Shown: positions 1-12,354, numbered from the stretch's first letter. The stretch is 64,000 bases of DNA from Salticus scenicus (GCA_963930645.1 OZ005662.1:4097436-4161435), one strand, 5' to 3'. Numbers and translations are program-made. The notes: generated from the sequence alone by a model not told the origin.

Positions 1-265
1 TGAAAATTTGCACAAAGGGGTAGTGTGACATAAAGAAAACATTTACACAGATTTTACTTGCAGTCTTACAATGGTATTAAGATGATGATTCAAGTTTAAA
101 AGAACCATATTTCAAACATTTTTTATTTCTTGAGATGTAGTCTTTTCTTTCGATACAGACTAGATGTAATAAATTACTTAAGTAAAATTTCACAAGCAAA
201 AAAAAAAAAAAAAAAAGGAAGTCCTTTTGGCTCATTCAGAAAGATAGATTGATTTCTTTTTTTTT
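1..265. other. AT-rich sequence, no feature
   Basis: Contains an A run at 199-216 and a T run near 257-266. Nothing else is recognised. Confidence 0.5.
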
Positions 266-850
266 CTTATCAAGCAGCCGCTATTTTGAAACAATATGGC
301 AGCTACAAATTATTAATGGACTTGGTAGAAATATTGATGTGGGTTAACTAAGCAAATCTGTTCATAAATACCTTTTATGTGATTTAGAAATTTTCCAGTA
401 GCCAGCACTTGGAAACAAGATGATCGGCCAATTTGGCAAACAAGCATAACAAATGTATTTGGGAGATAATTCTACTGTACAGATTCAGTTTGAATTAATT
501 CAGAATTACAAAAGTTATCACGTTGAAAAACTAAGTGGCTGCCACTTAGATAAAAATGACACAGCAAGTTGTTCAGTGAACTATTCTAACATATTTGAAA
601 TATAAGTCCACTGTCCAACATTAGTTCAAATAAATTCAGTATTTCGAAAGTTATTGCAATAAAAAATTCTCAAGTAGTCGCAACTTGGAAACAAAATTCT
701 AAAGAAACTTACCCACCAAAATCACACATATTTGAATGATAAATCCATTTTTCAACTTTGGTTTGAAATGATCAAGTATTTCAAAAGTTATCGCGATTAC
801 AAATTTTCAAGTGGCCTCCACTAGAAAACAATATGATTGAGAGAAGTTAT
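266..850. repeat. Degenerate ~138-bp tandem repeat
   Basis: Core of the type CAAGTAGTCGCAACTTGGAAACAA recurs at about 268, 392, 531, 668 and 807, preceded in most units by AAAGTTAT(C/T). Spacing is 124-139 bp; the units are strongly diverged. Confidence 0.65.
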
Positions 851-1134
851 TTCGATACTTTTTTGTATATATTTATTTGTAGGTGGGGTTGTTATAAAAA
901 AAGAAAATTTTCTGATGGCCACAATATACTAAGTCTAATATGTAATACAGCAAAACTAAAACTAAATCTGGTTGAAAAACACAATGCAGCCAGAAAAGTT
1001 TTTTGGGTTGGAATTCAATTTTAATTTTTAGTACATAATTAGCGAGCTTTGCCCGCTAGCGGGTCAGTATTTTCAAATGAATCACTAACAGCAACTTTTA
1101 GTCTTAAGAAAATAAATTGAAAAAAAAAAAAAAT

Positions 1135-1835
1135 CATTTATGAATGGGTAAAAAGTCGGCCCGTGTCCCCACTGCCTTCGGCAGAGCAGTCCCGTGCGCG
1201 CTGCATGCACATATTCCTTCCCTGACCCTTCGTGCCTCCTAAAAAATAATAAAAAAAAAAAAAAATCTGATTGGGTAAAAACTCTCACCGGGTCCCCACT
1301 GCCTCCGGCAGAGCAGACCCATGCTTGCGAGCACATGTGAAGGTATACGTGCGCTGCGCGCACATATTCCTTCTCGAATCAAAATTTTATTCTTAAGAAA
1401 ATTTTAAAAAATCCTTTCTCATCGGGTAATAATTTGGACCGGGTCCCCACTGCCTTCGCCAGCAAAGTCCTGTGCACGCACACAAGTTAAAGGACACACG
1501 TGCCGCATGCGCATATTCCTTCCCTGACACTTCATTTCCCCTAAAAAAGAAATCATTTCTGATCGGGTAAAACTCACACTGGATCCCCACTGCCTTCGGC
1601 AGCACAAACCCATGCGCGTGCACGTGTGAGGGTGTACGCGCGCTGCGCGCACAAATTCCTTCTGTGATAAAATTTTTATTCTTAAGAAAAGAAAAGAAAA
1701 AAATCATTTCTCATCGGTTAAAAAGTTGGACCGGCTCCCCACTGCCTTAGGCAGCGTAGTCCTGTGCACACTCAGCGTGCACAAGGTAGGGGGGACACGC
1801 GCGGTGCACGCCTATTTCTTCCTCACACTTTCAGC
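1135..1835. repeat. GC-rich minisatellite, ~126-153 bp units
   Basis: Five units with GTCCCCACTGCCTTCGGCAG cores at about 1165, 1291, 1442, 1583 and 1736. Each unit has ATCATTTCT-ATCGGGTAAA before the core and GCGC(G)C-rich palindromes (for example CGCGCTGCGCGCAC) with CATATTCCTTCCCTGAC after it. Many CpGs in an AT-rich surrounding. Confidence 0.85.
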
Positions 1836-1894
1836 CCCGCCTAATTAACCTGCATATAACAATTTTGAACAATCTAACTCAATTAGCTGAGATG

Positions 1895-2655
1895 CAAAAG
1901 AAAACTGATTCAGGATACCTCAAAACGTGTAAATCTGGTGAAAACGTTCGATAATTTTAAAGAACTTTAAAATATCTTTCGAATGATGTATTAAAAAAAA
2001 TTTAATCATAATTAGAAATTGAAATATTGAAATTTGAAAATATTACAGCACTATCTGGTGGTAGAAATTTCTGTATTCCACTGTTCGATTCCAATTCTGA
2101 AAACTTTCGATAATATAAAAGAGCTTTAAAATATCTTTCGAATGATGTATTAAAAATAATTTAATCATAATTAGAAATTGAAATATTGAAATTTTAAAAT
2201 ATTACAGCGCCATATAAGAAAACTGATTCAGGACACCTCAAAATGTGTAAATCTGGTGAAAACTTTGGATAAAATTTAAAGAACTTAAAATATCTTTTGA
2301 ATGATGTATTAAAAATAATTTAATCATAATTAGAAATTGAAATATTGAAATTTTAAAATATTACAGTGCCATATAAGAAAACTGATTCAGGACACCTCAA
2401 AACGTGTAAATCTGGTGAAAACTTTCGATAATATAAAAGAACTTTAAAATATCTTTCGAATGATGTATTAAAAATAATTTAATCATAATTAGAAATTGAA
2501 ATTTGAAAATATTACTACACCATAAAAGAAAACCGATTCAGGAAACCTCAAAACGTGTAAATCTGGTGAAAACTTTGGCTAATATAAAAGAACTTTAAAA
2601 TATCTTTCGAATGATGTATTAAAAATAATTTAATTGTAATTAGAAATTGAAATAT
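1895..2655. repeat. ~160-bp AT-rich tandem array
   Basis: Five units with AAATATCTTTCGAATGATGT cores; GAAAAC(G/T)TT marks at 1938, 2098, 2257, 2417 and 2569. Units share CCTCAAAACGTGTAAATCTG except the second, which has a different upstream segment. High similarity suggests recent expansion. Confidence 0.9.
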
Positions 2656-4518
2656 GTGTATTAGAATAAAATTTAATTTGCAAGGTAAGTGTATTTGTGT
2701 TGCTATAGAAACTCGCATTGAAGCATTTTGAAATTTGCAATTTATATTCCTAGTAGAAAAAACACGTGATGTTTCTTCCCGCAGACTCTCTGTGACTGGA
2801 CTGGGTTACCAAGGTAACAACGGAAACGGACGACTGCAGCATTTAATTCTGGAAATCAGTACTGAACGAAGGTCGCATATTCAATTCAATGGTTTTATGG
2901 CTAAAATTAAAAAAATTATAACTCATTCAGTTTTTAAAATTTTCTCTCAATCTTTTCGGAATTGAATTATGGAAGCGAGATGTAATATACAAAAAAAAAA
3001 AAAAAAAAAAAAGAAATGATTTATCTCTAAACGCTTTTGAGTTATAGAATGTTTTGTGAAAAAATCGACGTTTCATAAAATCTAAAAATATGGATCGCTA
3101 ATCCGTATTTTATAAAAATGTTTATATAGTTCGAAAGAGGATTAAATGTCCTCTCTGAATATACCAGTTGTTAAGAAATGGAACAGTTACTCGGTTGTAC
3201 AGGGCGTTTAAAAAAAAAACGATCGAGAAAAAGAGAAAATTTCGACCCTTTTTAAATTTTTTTTTTTTTAAATACAAAAAATTTGTATTTTTTTAAAAAA
3301 AATTGTACCGTAAGAATCGGTAATAAATGCTTTTTCTCGTGGTGCAGGTGTATTTTCGATATTTCCAACAGATCGGCAGCGATCGCTTTACAAAAACCCA
3401 CGAAATTTCCTCTTCCTCCTCCTTCTTTTGAGGTAAGCGGTCCCAGTCGAAAATGATGATCGCATGCCATTTTGAATTGTTTTTTTTGTTAGACATGGGT
3501 CGACATTTTAATTACTATCTCCGCTAATTAGGGTTGCATCGTTTAGCAAATTAGATAACGTACATCTGCGATAAATTCTCTGTCCGACGGTTCCTGTGCG
3601 ACCATTAGCGGCGGAGCCTTAGCTGTTTCAAGCCGTTTCTCACAGACAGACACACACACGTACAGATTTTAATAATATAAGAGATGTATGTTAAAAATGA
3701 AGTGTAGCTTGAAAATTTTCAACAAATCTACTTTTTTTTTTTTTTTGGAAGGAGGAGGATGGCAATTAAATCAATTCAACCCTTCCCACTCTCCTTGGCT
3801 TAGACCTTGCCAAAAGCTCAACCCATCGATCATTATGGTAGAATTGTATCTTAGCATGTATAAGAGAATCAGTAACTGTTGAGATTTTCAGAAATTCAGT
3901 TATTAACCAAAATCATTGAAAAATATTTGTTATTTTTGGTAGGCACTGCATTGTACTTACACCTAGAAATTCCATTTTTATTTGGGACTCACCCACTGAT
4001 AGCTTGTCTCCTGACCACCTTAGGGGGTGTGTCTCAGACCATCGGCAATTACCCATAGTGTAGCACGAGCGTGATGTAAAATCCATGCAATGATATATTG
4101 TATTCTAAAGTGTGGTGGCAAGAAGTCTCATGTAAAAAGGCGAAAGACTTTTCAAGCACATTTCCACTGCATTTTTGAATATAAAAATTGAGGAAAAAAC
4201 CTAAAATTCCATACAAAAAGCATGGGATGAAAATAAAAATACACTACGTTAAGGCCGGGAAAAAAAAAAAAAAAGGTTAACACCAGAAGGAATAAAAGGA
4301 AAAAATTAAGTAGAAAAAGTCATTCAAGAACAGAAAGGGATTTGGGTTAAGGCATTAAACCTTTTGTCGAGGATTTAATATGACTCGTGTAGTATGTAGT
4401 AATAAATTTTCTTTGGGATAATGTTAACATGTGCCAAATTTACAGGAAAATCCTAATATTAGAATTTTGCTAAAAACTGTTTAGGGTCAAACAGAAAAGA
4501 ATTGGAGGATATGCATAT
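2656..4518. other. Intergenic, no supported gene
   Basis: A runs at 2991-3013 and 4260-4274, T run 3256-3268. 3290-3680 has more mixed composition and ends in CACAGACAGACACACACAC then AATAATATAAGAGATG, which resembles a transposon tail but could not be assigned. Small ORFs here carry no recognisable domain. Confidence 0.4.
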
Positions 4519-4701
4519 CAGTGGCGGCTCGTGAATTGAACATAGATAAGTGCTGAAGAATAACATTAAAGTAGTTATGCATAACTTTAACGAAAAGTAC
4601 CCATTTTATTTAAATGTAAATTCATACTTTATAAATGAGTACAGTGTAAAATATTAGATGAAGTGCTTCTTCACCTATTTTCGATCCACGAGCTGCCGCT
4701 G
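4519..4701. mobile_element. 183-bp hAT MITE, outside arms
   Basis: Ends CAGTGGCGGCTCGTG and CACGAGCTGCCGCTG; flanks ATGCATAT and ATGTGTAT (two mismatches). Interior has imperfect pairing (AAGTGCTGAAGAA / TTCTTCACC). Related at the tips to 52003-52186. Confidence 0.85.
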
Positions 4702-4789
4702 ATGTGTATCCGATTAAATATAATTCCCCCTCATTTAAGGGACACCATAATATGTAAACTATATATATTGTATATATTAATAAATACAA

Positions 4790-5105
4790 GTGAATTCGAA
4801 GGCAGATGATGGATATTTGTATGTGCTGAATTACTTTGTAAACAAAGAGGCAGGTTCCAGTCCATGACAGCTCATATAAAATTATTTTATTTATTTTTAA
4901 ATGAATAAAGTGAATTTGATCGAAAACAGATATTTGTGTATGTCAAACTATTTGGTAAACAAAGAAACAGGTTCCAGTTCAGGACTGTATATATAATTTT
5001 TTATGAATATGAACGAATTTAAAGATAGGTGATAGCTATTTGCAGGTGTTGAACTATTTGGTAAACAAAGAGACATTTTCCAGTTCATGACTGTTCATAT
5101 AATTA
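4790..5105. repeat. ~110-bp degenerate tandem repeat
   Basis: Three units marked GTAAACAAAGA(G/A)(G/A)CA and TTCCAGT(C/T)CA near 4840, 4952 and 5060. Confidence 0.7.
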
Positions 5106-5107
5106 AT

Positions 5108-5345
5108 TACTTTCTTTGTTCAATTGAGGAAAGTATTATATTTGTAAAAAAATTTTAACGTCAAGTTTTCAATGGACTAGAACACAATTTGATCATTTTT
5201 AGAAAATGTGCGTGGCAAAATATTATGGCAAATGTATCTCAGGAACTATTGCTCAGAATTTCATAAAATTTTATATGTAGTTGCACCTTGGCATAAATTA
5301 GTGCCTATCAACTTTTGGTGAACAATCAGTTTCACTAACTTATCT
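5108..5345 (+). repeat. Dispersed R1 fragment
   Basis: GAGGAAAGTATTATATTTGT, ACACAATTTGATCATTTTTAG and AATTAGTGCCTATCAACTTTT match the start of the R1 unit in hAT A (34424-34660). It lies outside both arms. Confidence 0.65.
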
Positions 5346-6938
5346 TATTTGAATTATTAAAATGTAGATAACATTTAAATCTAGCAAGTTCAACTTATTC
5401 ATATGTCTATGCAATCGTACTACATGTAATATAATGGGAACCACTGCATAATGGTCAAAATGAATATATCTAAATTTTATGCAAATTGAGCAAGATCAAC
5501 ACCATTTTTAAAAATAAAGTTAGAACCAATAAAGTAGACTAACCAGTTTTCCATTGTTATATATCAGGGACCAATCCAGGATTTCAAAATTAATACCTAT
5601 TTTTGTGAAAAATCTTAACTATATTTTATTTTTGTGAAAAATTGCAGCACACTCTTTTTCTGTGTGCGTGTGTGGGGGGGGGGGAGTTCAAACTAAGTAA
5701 AATAATAAAAATAATGCTTAACAGTTGGTGTGAGGCTTATAGCAGAACAGAAATCAAAACTCAGTAGAAACAGTTCAGTAGAGAGAATTTAAGTAGGATT
5801 TGTTTTTATTTGTGCTATTATCACTGCACTACACATGAATTGTACAAGGGAGGATAGACACATCACCATACAGTCATCAAAGCGTCAAGCCACCTGATGA
5901 ATCAGCAAACAGTACACTATGGCCACAACTCCAAAGCGTATCTGTACAGATACATGCAAGGATCGTTTTGTTTACATATGCTACACCATTTCTCGCCTGT
6001 ATAAAACACTTGTGTGTAGATTAAAACAAACATTGTGTATGATTCTTGCTTTGTGAATCGCATCAACAGAAATGCACAAATAAGTTACTCTTCTTTGAAA
6101 ATGTGCTCATTTAAGATGCCAGATTTTGCTGGGATGACTAAGATTTTTGTGAAGGTACCGATTTTAGCTGAATGATTTTTGTGAAGGTACCTTTTTTGCC
6201 AGGTTGATTTTTGTGAAGGTACCCATAAAAGGCAGTAAACTCGACCTGTATTAACCCCTGTAATATATAGATGTATAAAATATTACAATAGTAATTATTC
6301 ATGAGGTTACAGTAATCACACTCATAACAGGAACTGGGCATTTTAAAATAAGTGGAATTAAATAATTTACCTTTCTTTAGATATTTAAAATCTGTGTGAG
6401 AAGTAGTTAAAAAAAAAAAAAAAAAAATGCTTACAAATAAATTACAGATTTCAAAAGTTGTACTTCTTTCAAATTTAAACAACTACCTGGATTGGTTTAT
6501 ACCCTCCCTCTCAGTATGTTTAAAAAAAGAGAGAGAGAGGAATACAGAAAGTTTACGTAAATAGGAATTTATACCAAGGACTATTTGTAAAAAACTACAG
6601 GAGATGTATAATTACAAAACTAAATCAATATTTTACACAATTCATATAAGAAAGATATAAATTAGCTAAAAATATTTATTACTTCACTTTTTTTTTTTTT
6701 TTTTTTTTTTCCTGAAAAAATTTACATTACGGTGCAACAGATTTTGTTTACTTTGTGGAAATACTGAAAACTAACACTATCACATCGGATTGCAGTTTTC
6801 TTTCCTCCCCCCCAAATACGATAAAAAAATAAATGAAAATCATTTTACATTTTTAAATTTAACCATGGATAAGTTTAATAAGACAATTGAGGCATTGACA
6901 ATGAAAATAAGGAAAGTGCCAAAAATTAAATTTTACAG
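5346..6938. other. AT-rich sequence with short repeats
   Basis: A G run at 5674-5684; three 32-bp units GATTTTTGTGAAGGTACC at 6142, 6174 and 6206; an A run 6410-6427 and a T run 6690-6711. An ATG with ACCATGG context at 6865 opens 37 codons ending at 6978; no domain is recognised. Confidence 0.5.
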
Positions 6939-7029
6939 GAGAAGCAACAGAAGTTTTGATGGTCCAATATCAAAATGAATAATCACGCTCTTGACTACAA
7001 ATGGTTTATTGAAGCAAAAGACATAACAG
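6939..7029 (+). other. Candidate first coding exon
   Basis: AAATTTTACAG (acceptor-like) precedes 6939; an ATG at 6975 opens 18 codons (MNNHALDYKWFIEAKDIT) and is followed by the strong donor AG/GTAAGT at 7029/7030. The ATG overlaps the TGA of the upstream 37-codon ORF. Neither sequence matches a family I know and no partner exon was found. Confidence 0.2.
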
Positions 7030-7803
7030 GTAAGTGTGAAAAGAAAAAAAAATTATTTTAATTATTAGAAAAATTCCGGCAACGACTGAAACTAAATGAA
7101 GCTCGTTAGGCACTTGCCTCTTTTTCGATGCTATTGGCGTTGGAACATAGATTATTTTCAGTGAAAAAACGCAGTATCGCAAATTTTGGCACTTACCTCA
7201 TTTTCATTTTCAACGCCTCAATTATAAAATTAATAAATACAAAAAAGGGAATCTGAATAATTTCAGAAACTGGGCAAAGTTTATATTTAATTTACTTTAA
7301 TATATATTCTGCAATATATTATTTTTAAATAAACGTTAAAATAATGCTGGAATGATAAATAACTAAATAAATCCAGTGTTCATTATTAATTAGTTTACAT
7401 ATTTATGGATACATAATTACTTTTATATAGAGAGATACACATATTTTAATATGCCATAAATTTAATATTTAATATACGTTCTTCAGACAAAATATATTTT
7501 TACTGTTTTTAATACACAATCATTTAGTCATCTCTTCAATATATTTTACTGCTTTTAATATAGATTCATTTAGTCATTTCTTATTACATTTATAACATAA
7601 ATGTTATTTTTCAAGAGATACGAAAGCAAACACAAGCCTCGTTGCGTATCTAATAAAAACATGTTTGTAAACAAACTAAAATATCTGGCATTCTATGGTT
7701 TTCGCCAAGAGATCGATCGCCAAAAACCACGTGACTGAATCGACCAATGAGATGGATGTATTTGATATGACTGCAGATTTGTGCCTTCTATTTAGAATTT
7801 CGC
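7030..7803. other. Non-repeat flank of left arm
   Basis: AT-rich to 7640, then a more mixed stretch (7640-7803) with CCACGTGAC (E-box) and CCAATGAG. It might be a promoter, but no downstream gene is evident. Confidence 0.3.
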
Positions 7804-8205
7804 GTCCCGTCGTACTAAAAAAATAAATCTGGTACTAACTCTACTTTTTCATCACTTTCACTGTTGATACATGATATATTGTTAGTGTTTAAGTTATAAG
7901 AAAGATAAGAGATCTGTATTTGATTAATAACAAAGCAATTTTGATAACAATTCAAACCTGTTTCAGAAACAGTTTTATTTGAAATATATTTCTGTGTGAA
8001 GGAGGCTACTACACCCTTCAAAACCCCATTCGACTACTGTAGCTACATTTATAAAACATAAGGCTATCATTAAATTAAAAGAAATATTTCAAACTATTCA
8101 GGAAATTGCCTTCTACACCTAGTGCTGACTCTAGAATAAAAGGGCCGCCGGGGGGGGGGGGGGGAATTCAATAAAAAGGGCAACCTATTTTCAAGAAGGG
8201 CATTA

Positions 8206-8667
8206 CAGTATAGGATCTGTTATCCAGAATGTTCCGAAAACCAGAATGCAAAATTCCAACTACCAAAATTTTTAATTATCATAAAATTTAACAATTAAAG
8301 TTATAAAATAGCAGCGGTCAGAATTATAGTTTTACTACCTACTTTCTTTAATGCTATGGTGTTAATCTGGCAAAACATGGTGAATACAAAACTGCATAAA
8401 TAATTCTGAAAATTTTGCAAATTTAGGTTAGAAGATGAATTTTTAAGGTATTTTTTAATAGATAATTAATTACAGTCCAATAGCAGATGAATTTTATCCT
8501 TGAATTTAGGTTGCAGTTGCATGCATGAAGTCCCAATTGTTATAAAAATTTTAAATAGTTTTTACTAATTTCCATTATTTTTAGAAATCATTTCATAAAA
8601 TATTTAGCATTATGTGCTAAAAATATTTGAAACATTTATGAACAATTAGTATCAGAGACACACTATA

Positions 8668-8708
<41 letters not shown>

Positions 8709-9115
8709 GAAATGTTTGCGAAATCCAAATGAAAGGATTTTAGTCTCAGGTCCAAAATTAAATTTTATAAAAGTTTATTTATTTTTAATTTATTATTACT
8801 ATTAATTACTTATTACTATTAATTAACTTATCACTATTAATATTACTTATTATTACTATTAATTTATTATTACTATTAATTTATAGTTTAAAGTTCTAAT
8901 TAAGAATTTTTTTTTTATTTTGTCAAAATAATTTTAAATAAATGAACAAATATATAGGTAAAGTGTTTATATATATTATTCATGTTTATCACTGCTATTT
9001 ATAAAATTATTTTGTACCATTTTTATACATAAAATAAAATGTTCCAAACTATGGAAAAACCCCGTATCCAGAATAACCCAGGTCCCAAGCTTTCTGGATA
9101 ACGGATCCTATACTG
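8206..9115. mobile_element. pogo/Tigger-like MITE (left)
   Basis: Begins CAGTATAGGATCTGTTATCC and ends with GGATAACGGATCCTATACTG, flanked by TA on each side. The GTTATCCAGAA-type termini and TA duplication fit the pogo/Tigger branch of Tc1/mariner. 910 bp, no ORF, with a long A run near 8671-8703 and TATTACTATTAA-type simple repeats around 8790-8890. Confidence 0.78.
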
Positions 9116-9191
9116 TATTAGCATAATTTTCGGTCTTCTATGTTGTAATTTTTGTGCATAATAAAAGTAAATTACCAATTTTACATGTATA

Positions 9192-10874
9192 CAGTGACTC
9201 ACAAAAATAATCGGACACTTAGACTTTTTATATGTTTTATCAATTATAAGAAATATATGAAATTAAAATTAAAAGTGCTATTTGTATTTTGAAAGTATGT
9301 TAATGTAACATTTTTTTGATATTAAATATATTTTCAAAAAATGAAATAGTAAGTATAAAAAGGAACATCTTACGATAACAGAGGAAAAATAATCTCACAA
9401 AAATAATCGGACACTTGAAAGGTTACGAATTAAAATCGATTGCGTTAAATACAAAAAGCACATCTATGGACTTATTTTGAATAGACAGGTTTGGCAATTT
9501 TTCTAACGTCGTTTGCTTGTGTTAATCAACAAAAATTTACAAAATTTCAGTTATTTTAATGTTATGTTAGAATGGCTCTTTCAGGAAAGCAAACCTCATC
9601 AGAAACCCGTAGATTAGTTATTGATTTGCAAACAATAAAAGACAAATCCATTAGAAAATTTAGCAATTTACTTAATTTAAGTCATTCAATAGTTTTCGGT
9701 ATAATTAAACGTTATAAGAAATATCGTAGAATTGAAAATAAAAAAATGTCTGGACGACCATCTAAATTATCTAATGTAATAAAACACTTTATTCTGAGAA
9801 ACATTAAAAAACATCCATGATTAAGTGCTCCTATACTTTCTGCGAAGGTAAATAAATTATATGGAATATCTGCTAATCCAGAAACTATAAGAAGATTAAT
9901 CCGATCAAAAGGATATCATGCACGAGTAGCAAGGAAACATTTTTACATTAGTGAAAAGAACAGAAAACCTAGACTTTCTTTCACAAAATCTATGAAAGAA
10001 AAAACACCTGATTATTAGAAAAATGTTTTGTTTGTCGATGAAAGTAAATTTAATATTTTTGTCTCGGATGGATAAGTGTTAGTGTGGAGGAAACGAAAGA
10101 AGAATTTCGGAAACGAAACTTACTACCATCAGTTAAAATAGGGTGGAGGAGAAGTTATGGTATGGGTATCTATGGAATTTTTTGGAGTAAGTAATATAGA
10201 AATTATCTACGGTATTATGGATCAATACAAATACATTCACATATTAAAATGGAATTTGGCATCGCCAACACAAAAACTTAATATACAAAATGGTTTTAAA
10301 TTCTACGAGGACAATGATCCAAAGCATACTGCACATAATGTTCGACTGTGGCTGCTATATAATTGCCCAGAAGTAATTAAAGTGCCACCACAATCTCCCG
10401 ATCTTAACTCTATCGAGCATATTTGGAAAGAATCAGAGCCCAAAATTCGTAAACAAACAATTTTTTCAAAGCAACAACTAAAATCAGTGATACAAAATAA
10501 GTAGAATAAAATCAGTCCAGAAGTAACAAAAATACTAGTAAAAACTATGCCGAAAAGGTTAAATGCAGTTTTAAAATCAAAAGACAATCCAAGAAAATAT
10601 TAGGAATTAATTTCAATGAAAGTTTCTGTCATTTTTTTGCTGTTATACTGAGTGTCCGATTATTTTTATGAGACTATTTTTCCTCTGTCACTATAAGATG
10701 TTCCTTGTTATACTTACTATTTCCTTTTTTGAAAATATATTTAATATCAAAAGAATGCTAAATTAACATACTTTCAAAATACAAACAGTTTTTTTAATTT
10801 TAATTTCATATATTTCTTATAATTGATAAAATATATAAAAAATCCAAGTGTCCGATTATTTTTGTGAGTCACTG
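9192..10874 (+). mobile_element. Tc1-like transposon, left arm only
   Basis: 1683 bp between TA dinucleotides (9190-9191 and 10875-10876). Termini start CAGTGACTCACAAAAATAAT and are long inverted repeats of about 200 bp. A second copy of the motif ATAATCGGACAC lies internally at each end (near 9400 and 10655), the IR/DR layout of Sleeping Beauty-type elements. The right arm shows the empty site, with a single TA in TACATGTATATATA context near 62095, so this is an insertion after the arms separated. It sits inside hAT F (8120-11068). Confidence 0.92.
9572..10603 (+). pseudogene. Tc1-like transposase, DD34E, five nonsense codons
   Basis: 343 codons in a single frame from ATG 9572 to TAG 10601. 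In order: N-terminal paired-like helix-turn-helix (residues about 12-60) with a GRPSKLS motif, then the DDE catalytic core. First Asp is in VDESKF, second in EDNDPKHTA, and the Glu in DLNSIEHIW; 34 residues separate the last two, so DD34E. In-frame stops at TGA 9818, TAG 10016, TAA 10073, TAG 10139 and TAG 10502 kill it. At least three lie where a Trp codon is likely in Tc1 transposases, consistent with G-to-A change. There is no frameshift. It cannot make transposase now; the catalytic residues are intact. Confidence 0.9.
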
Positions 10875-11076
10875 TATATATAGGTTATATGCATTTGTTC
10901 TTCCAGGAATGCTATAGAACTATTGCTAGAAGGTTGAAAAGTGAGAAAGAAAAGTATCTAAAGGCCTATGAACATTTAAAATGTTAAAAAAGGCTACTTG
11001 GTGATAAAATGGGTTTGAAAGAACAGCAGGGTGGAGCACCCTGCCAAATTAGCCTAGAGTCAGCACTATCTACACC

Positions 11077-12240
11077 ACTCTCTGAAGCTTATTCACCTTA
11101 TTTTGAGTAGATTTTTTGCATATTATGTACCCACCAAATGATGCTTTTAAATTTAGCACAGAAACAAAACATGACCTTTCATAGTCTGATAGATCATAAA
11201 TCTTTCAAATGGCCTTGCAGATTAATAATATACTTAGCAAACTCGTGCGAAATTTTCACACTTTATTTCATTTCTTATTTACACTTTAAAATTCGAAACT
11301 CATAAATATCATACCAATTTCACCACCTAATTAAAATTGAAATGTGCCAGAAGCCAAATTATTATTATAATCAAATAAATATTGTGCAATAGTGAAAACC
11401 AGAATCATTTAAAGAAATGTTTCAAAATAAAATTCATGGTTGACGACTCAGTTTTCATACTTCCACAGGCAGTACTGTTTTAGTAAAAAGCCCCCAAGAC
11501 TCCTTTTAAATTTTTATCGCCAAGAGTGTGATGTGTTGATTTATACCCCCTTTTTGATCATTTTGCGGATTATCCGCTGATTCGATTAGTCATGGTTGTC
11601 TATTCCCCATTCACTGTGGATAATCAGGAGTTTACTGTACTAGAGTTTCGAATAAGGAGTATGTACAGACTATGTTTTTAGCTTTTTAACTGAAAAATGG
11701 TTATTTGCATCCAAATCCTCTACTAAATTTTCTCATTCTACTATATTATCAAAATTATATTGATAAGAGAAGAATTTATTTGATTTGTTTCAGTAGTGTT
11801 ATGCATTACTGATAAACTGCAGAAGGATGGTCCCTGGCGTCATCTGCACATGAGTGAGTCAGAACTGAAAGGGTTGGTCCATTTATAAAATAGGAATATC
11901 CGTAGTACCTAGGGATGTGTTTGTTTATGGGTATGAAAAAAATTATAAACTCATTGATTGCATTTCTTTTCCTTCTTTGAACTGATTCTTGAATACCTGG
12001 TTATATAAATATTTTATGATTAATTAAAAGAAACAAAAAATGATAATATAATAAAGGGATAGTTTTAGATTTCAATATAAATATTACTCATTTAAAAATA
12101 AAAGCTTTGTCAGTATTTTGAAACTTTTGAAGTGTGTAACACTAATTAAAAAATTATGTCAATTATTACTTACTAACTAGTGGTATATAACCTTGTCAAA
12201 AATGACGGAATGTGAAATCAATTAAGGTAGTGAATCAACG
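11077..12240. other. Left-arm interval without a gene
   Basis: Apart from the pogo-like end (11510-11640), nothing recognised. The right arm carries the additional 667-bp segment here. Confidence 0.5.
11510..11640 (-). mobile_element. pogo-like end fragment (left)
   Basis: On the minus strand it reads CAGTAAACTCCTGATTATCC followed by more GATTATCCG-type motifs, like one end of a pogo/Tigger element. No matching second end was found. The right-arm mirror is near 61332-61460. Confidence 0.45.
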
Positions 12241-12249
12241 AATGCTTTG

Positions 12250-12262
12250 CCAGCTTCGCTGG
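12250..12262 (-). repeat. CCAGC/GCTGG hairpin, Helentron-like end motif (left)
   Basis: Perfect 5-bp stem with a 3-base loop. It lies in GACCAGCGAAGC on the minus strand, a core shared with 30902-30929. Possible Helitron/Helentron 3' hairpin; no 5' end identified. Mirror at 60043-60055. Confidence 0.3.
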
Positions 12263-12277
12263 TCACTATATTTAAAG

Positions 12278-12354
12278 GAGACTAATGTGCAAGTTGTACC
12301 TAAAGGGACTAATGTGAAAGTTGTACCTCACTGGATTAATGTGCAAGTTGCACC
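12278..12354. repeat. 27-bp minisatellite, 3 copies (left)
   Basis: Three units of the form GACTAATGTGCAAGTTGTAC plus about 7 bases. The right arm has four units at 59924-60032, so copy number differs between the arms. Confidence 0.85.

Larger units (their letters stand above)
8120..11068. mobile_element. hAT-like element F (left), interrupted by pogo MITE and Tc1
   Basis: Terminal inverted repeats TAGTGCTGACTCTAG at 8120 and its complement ending at 11068, with the 8-bp duplication TCTACACC on both sides (8112-8119, 11069-11076). Removing the two nested elements leaves about 350 bp with no ORF, so it is a non-autonomous hAT-type MITE. It also contains a long G run (8148-8164). Confidence 0.8.

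Noticed and set aside
1085..1707. Minus-strand frames up to 104 codons
   Set aside because: They arise from the GC-rich minisatellite, where the tandem unit keeps frames open.
1135..2655. CRISPR-like repeat array
   Set aside because: No spacer/repeat alternation, units are over 120 bp, and the DNA is eukaryotic.
2735..2965. 76-codon frame with mixed composition
   Set aside because: No domain, and its first codon (TTG) and context give no support for translation.
3620..3680. CACAGACAGACACACACAC tail as a definite LINE or Helitron end
   Set aside because: Suggestive only; no coding part, poly-A or opposite end identifies the family.
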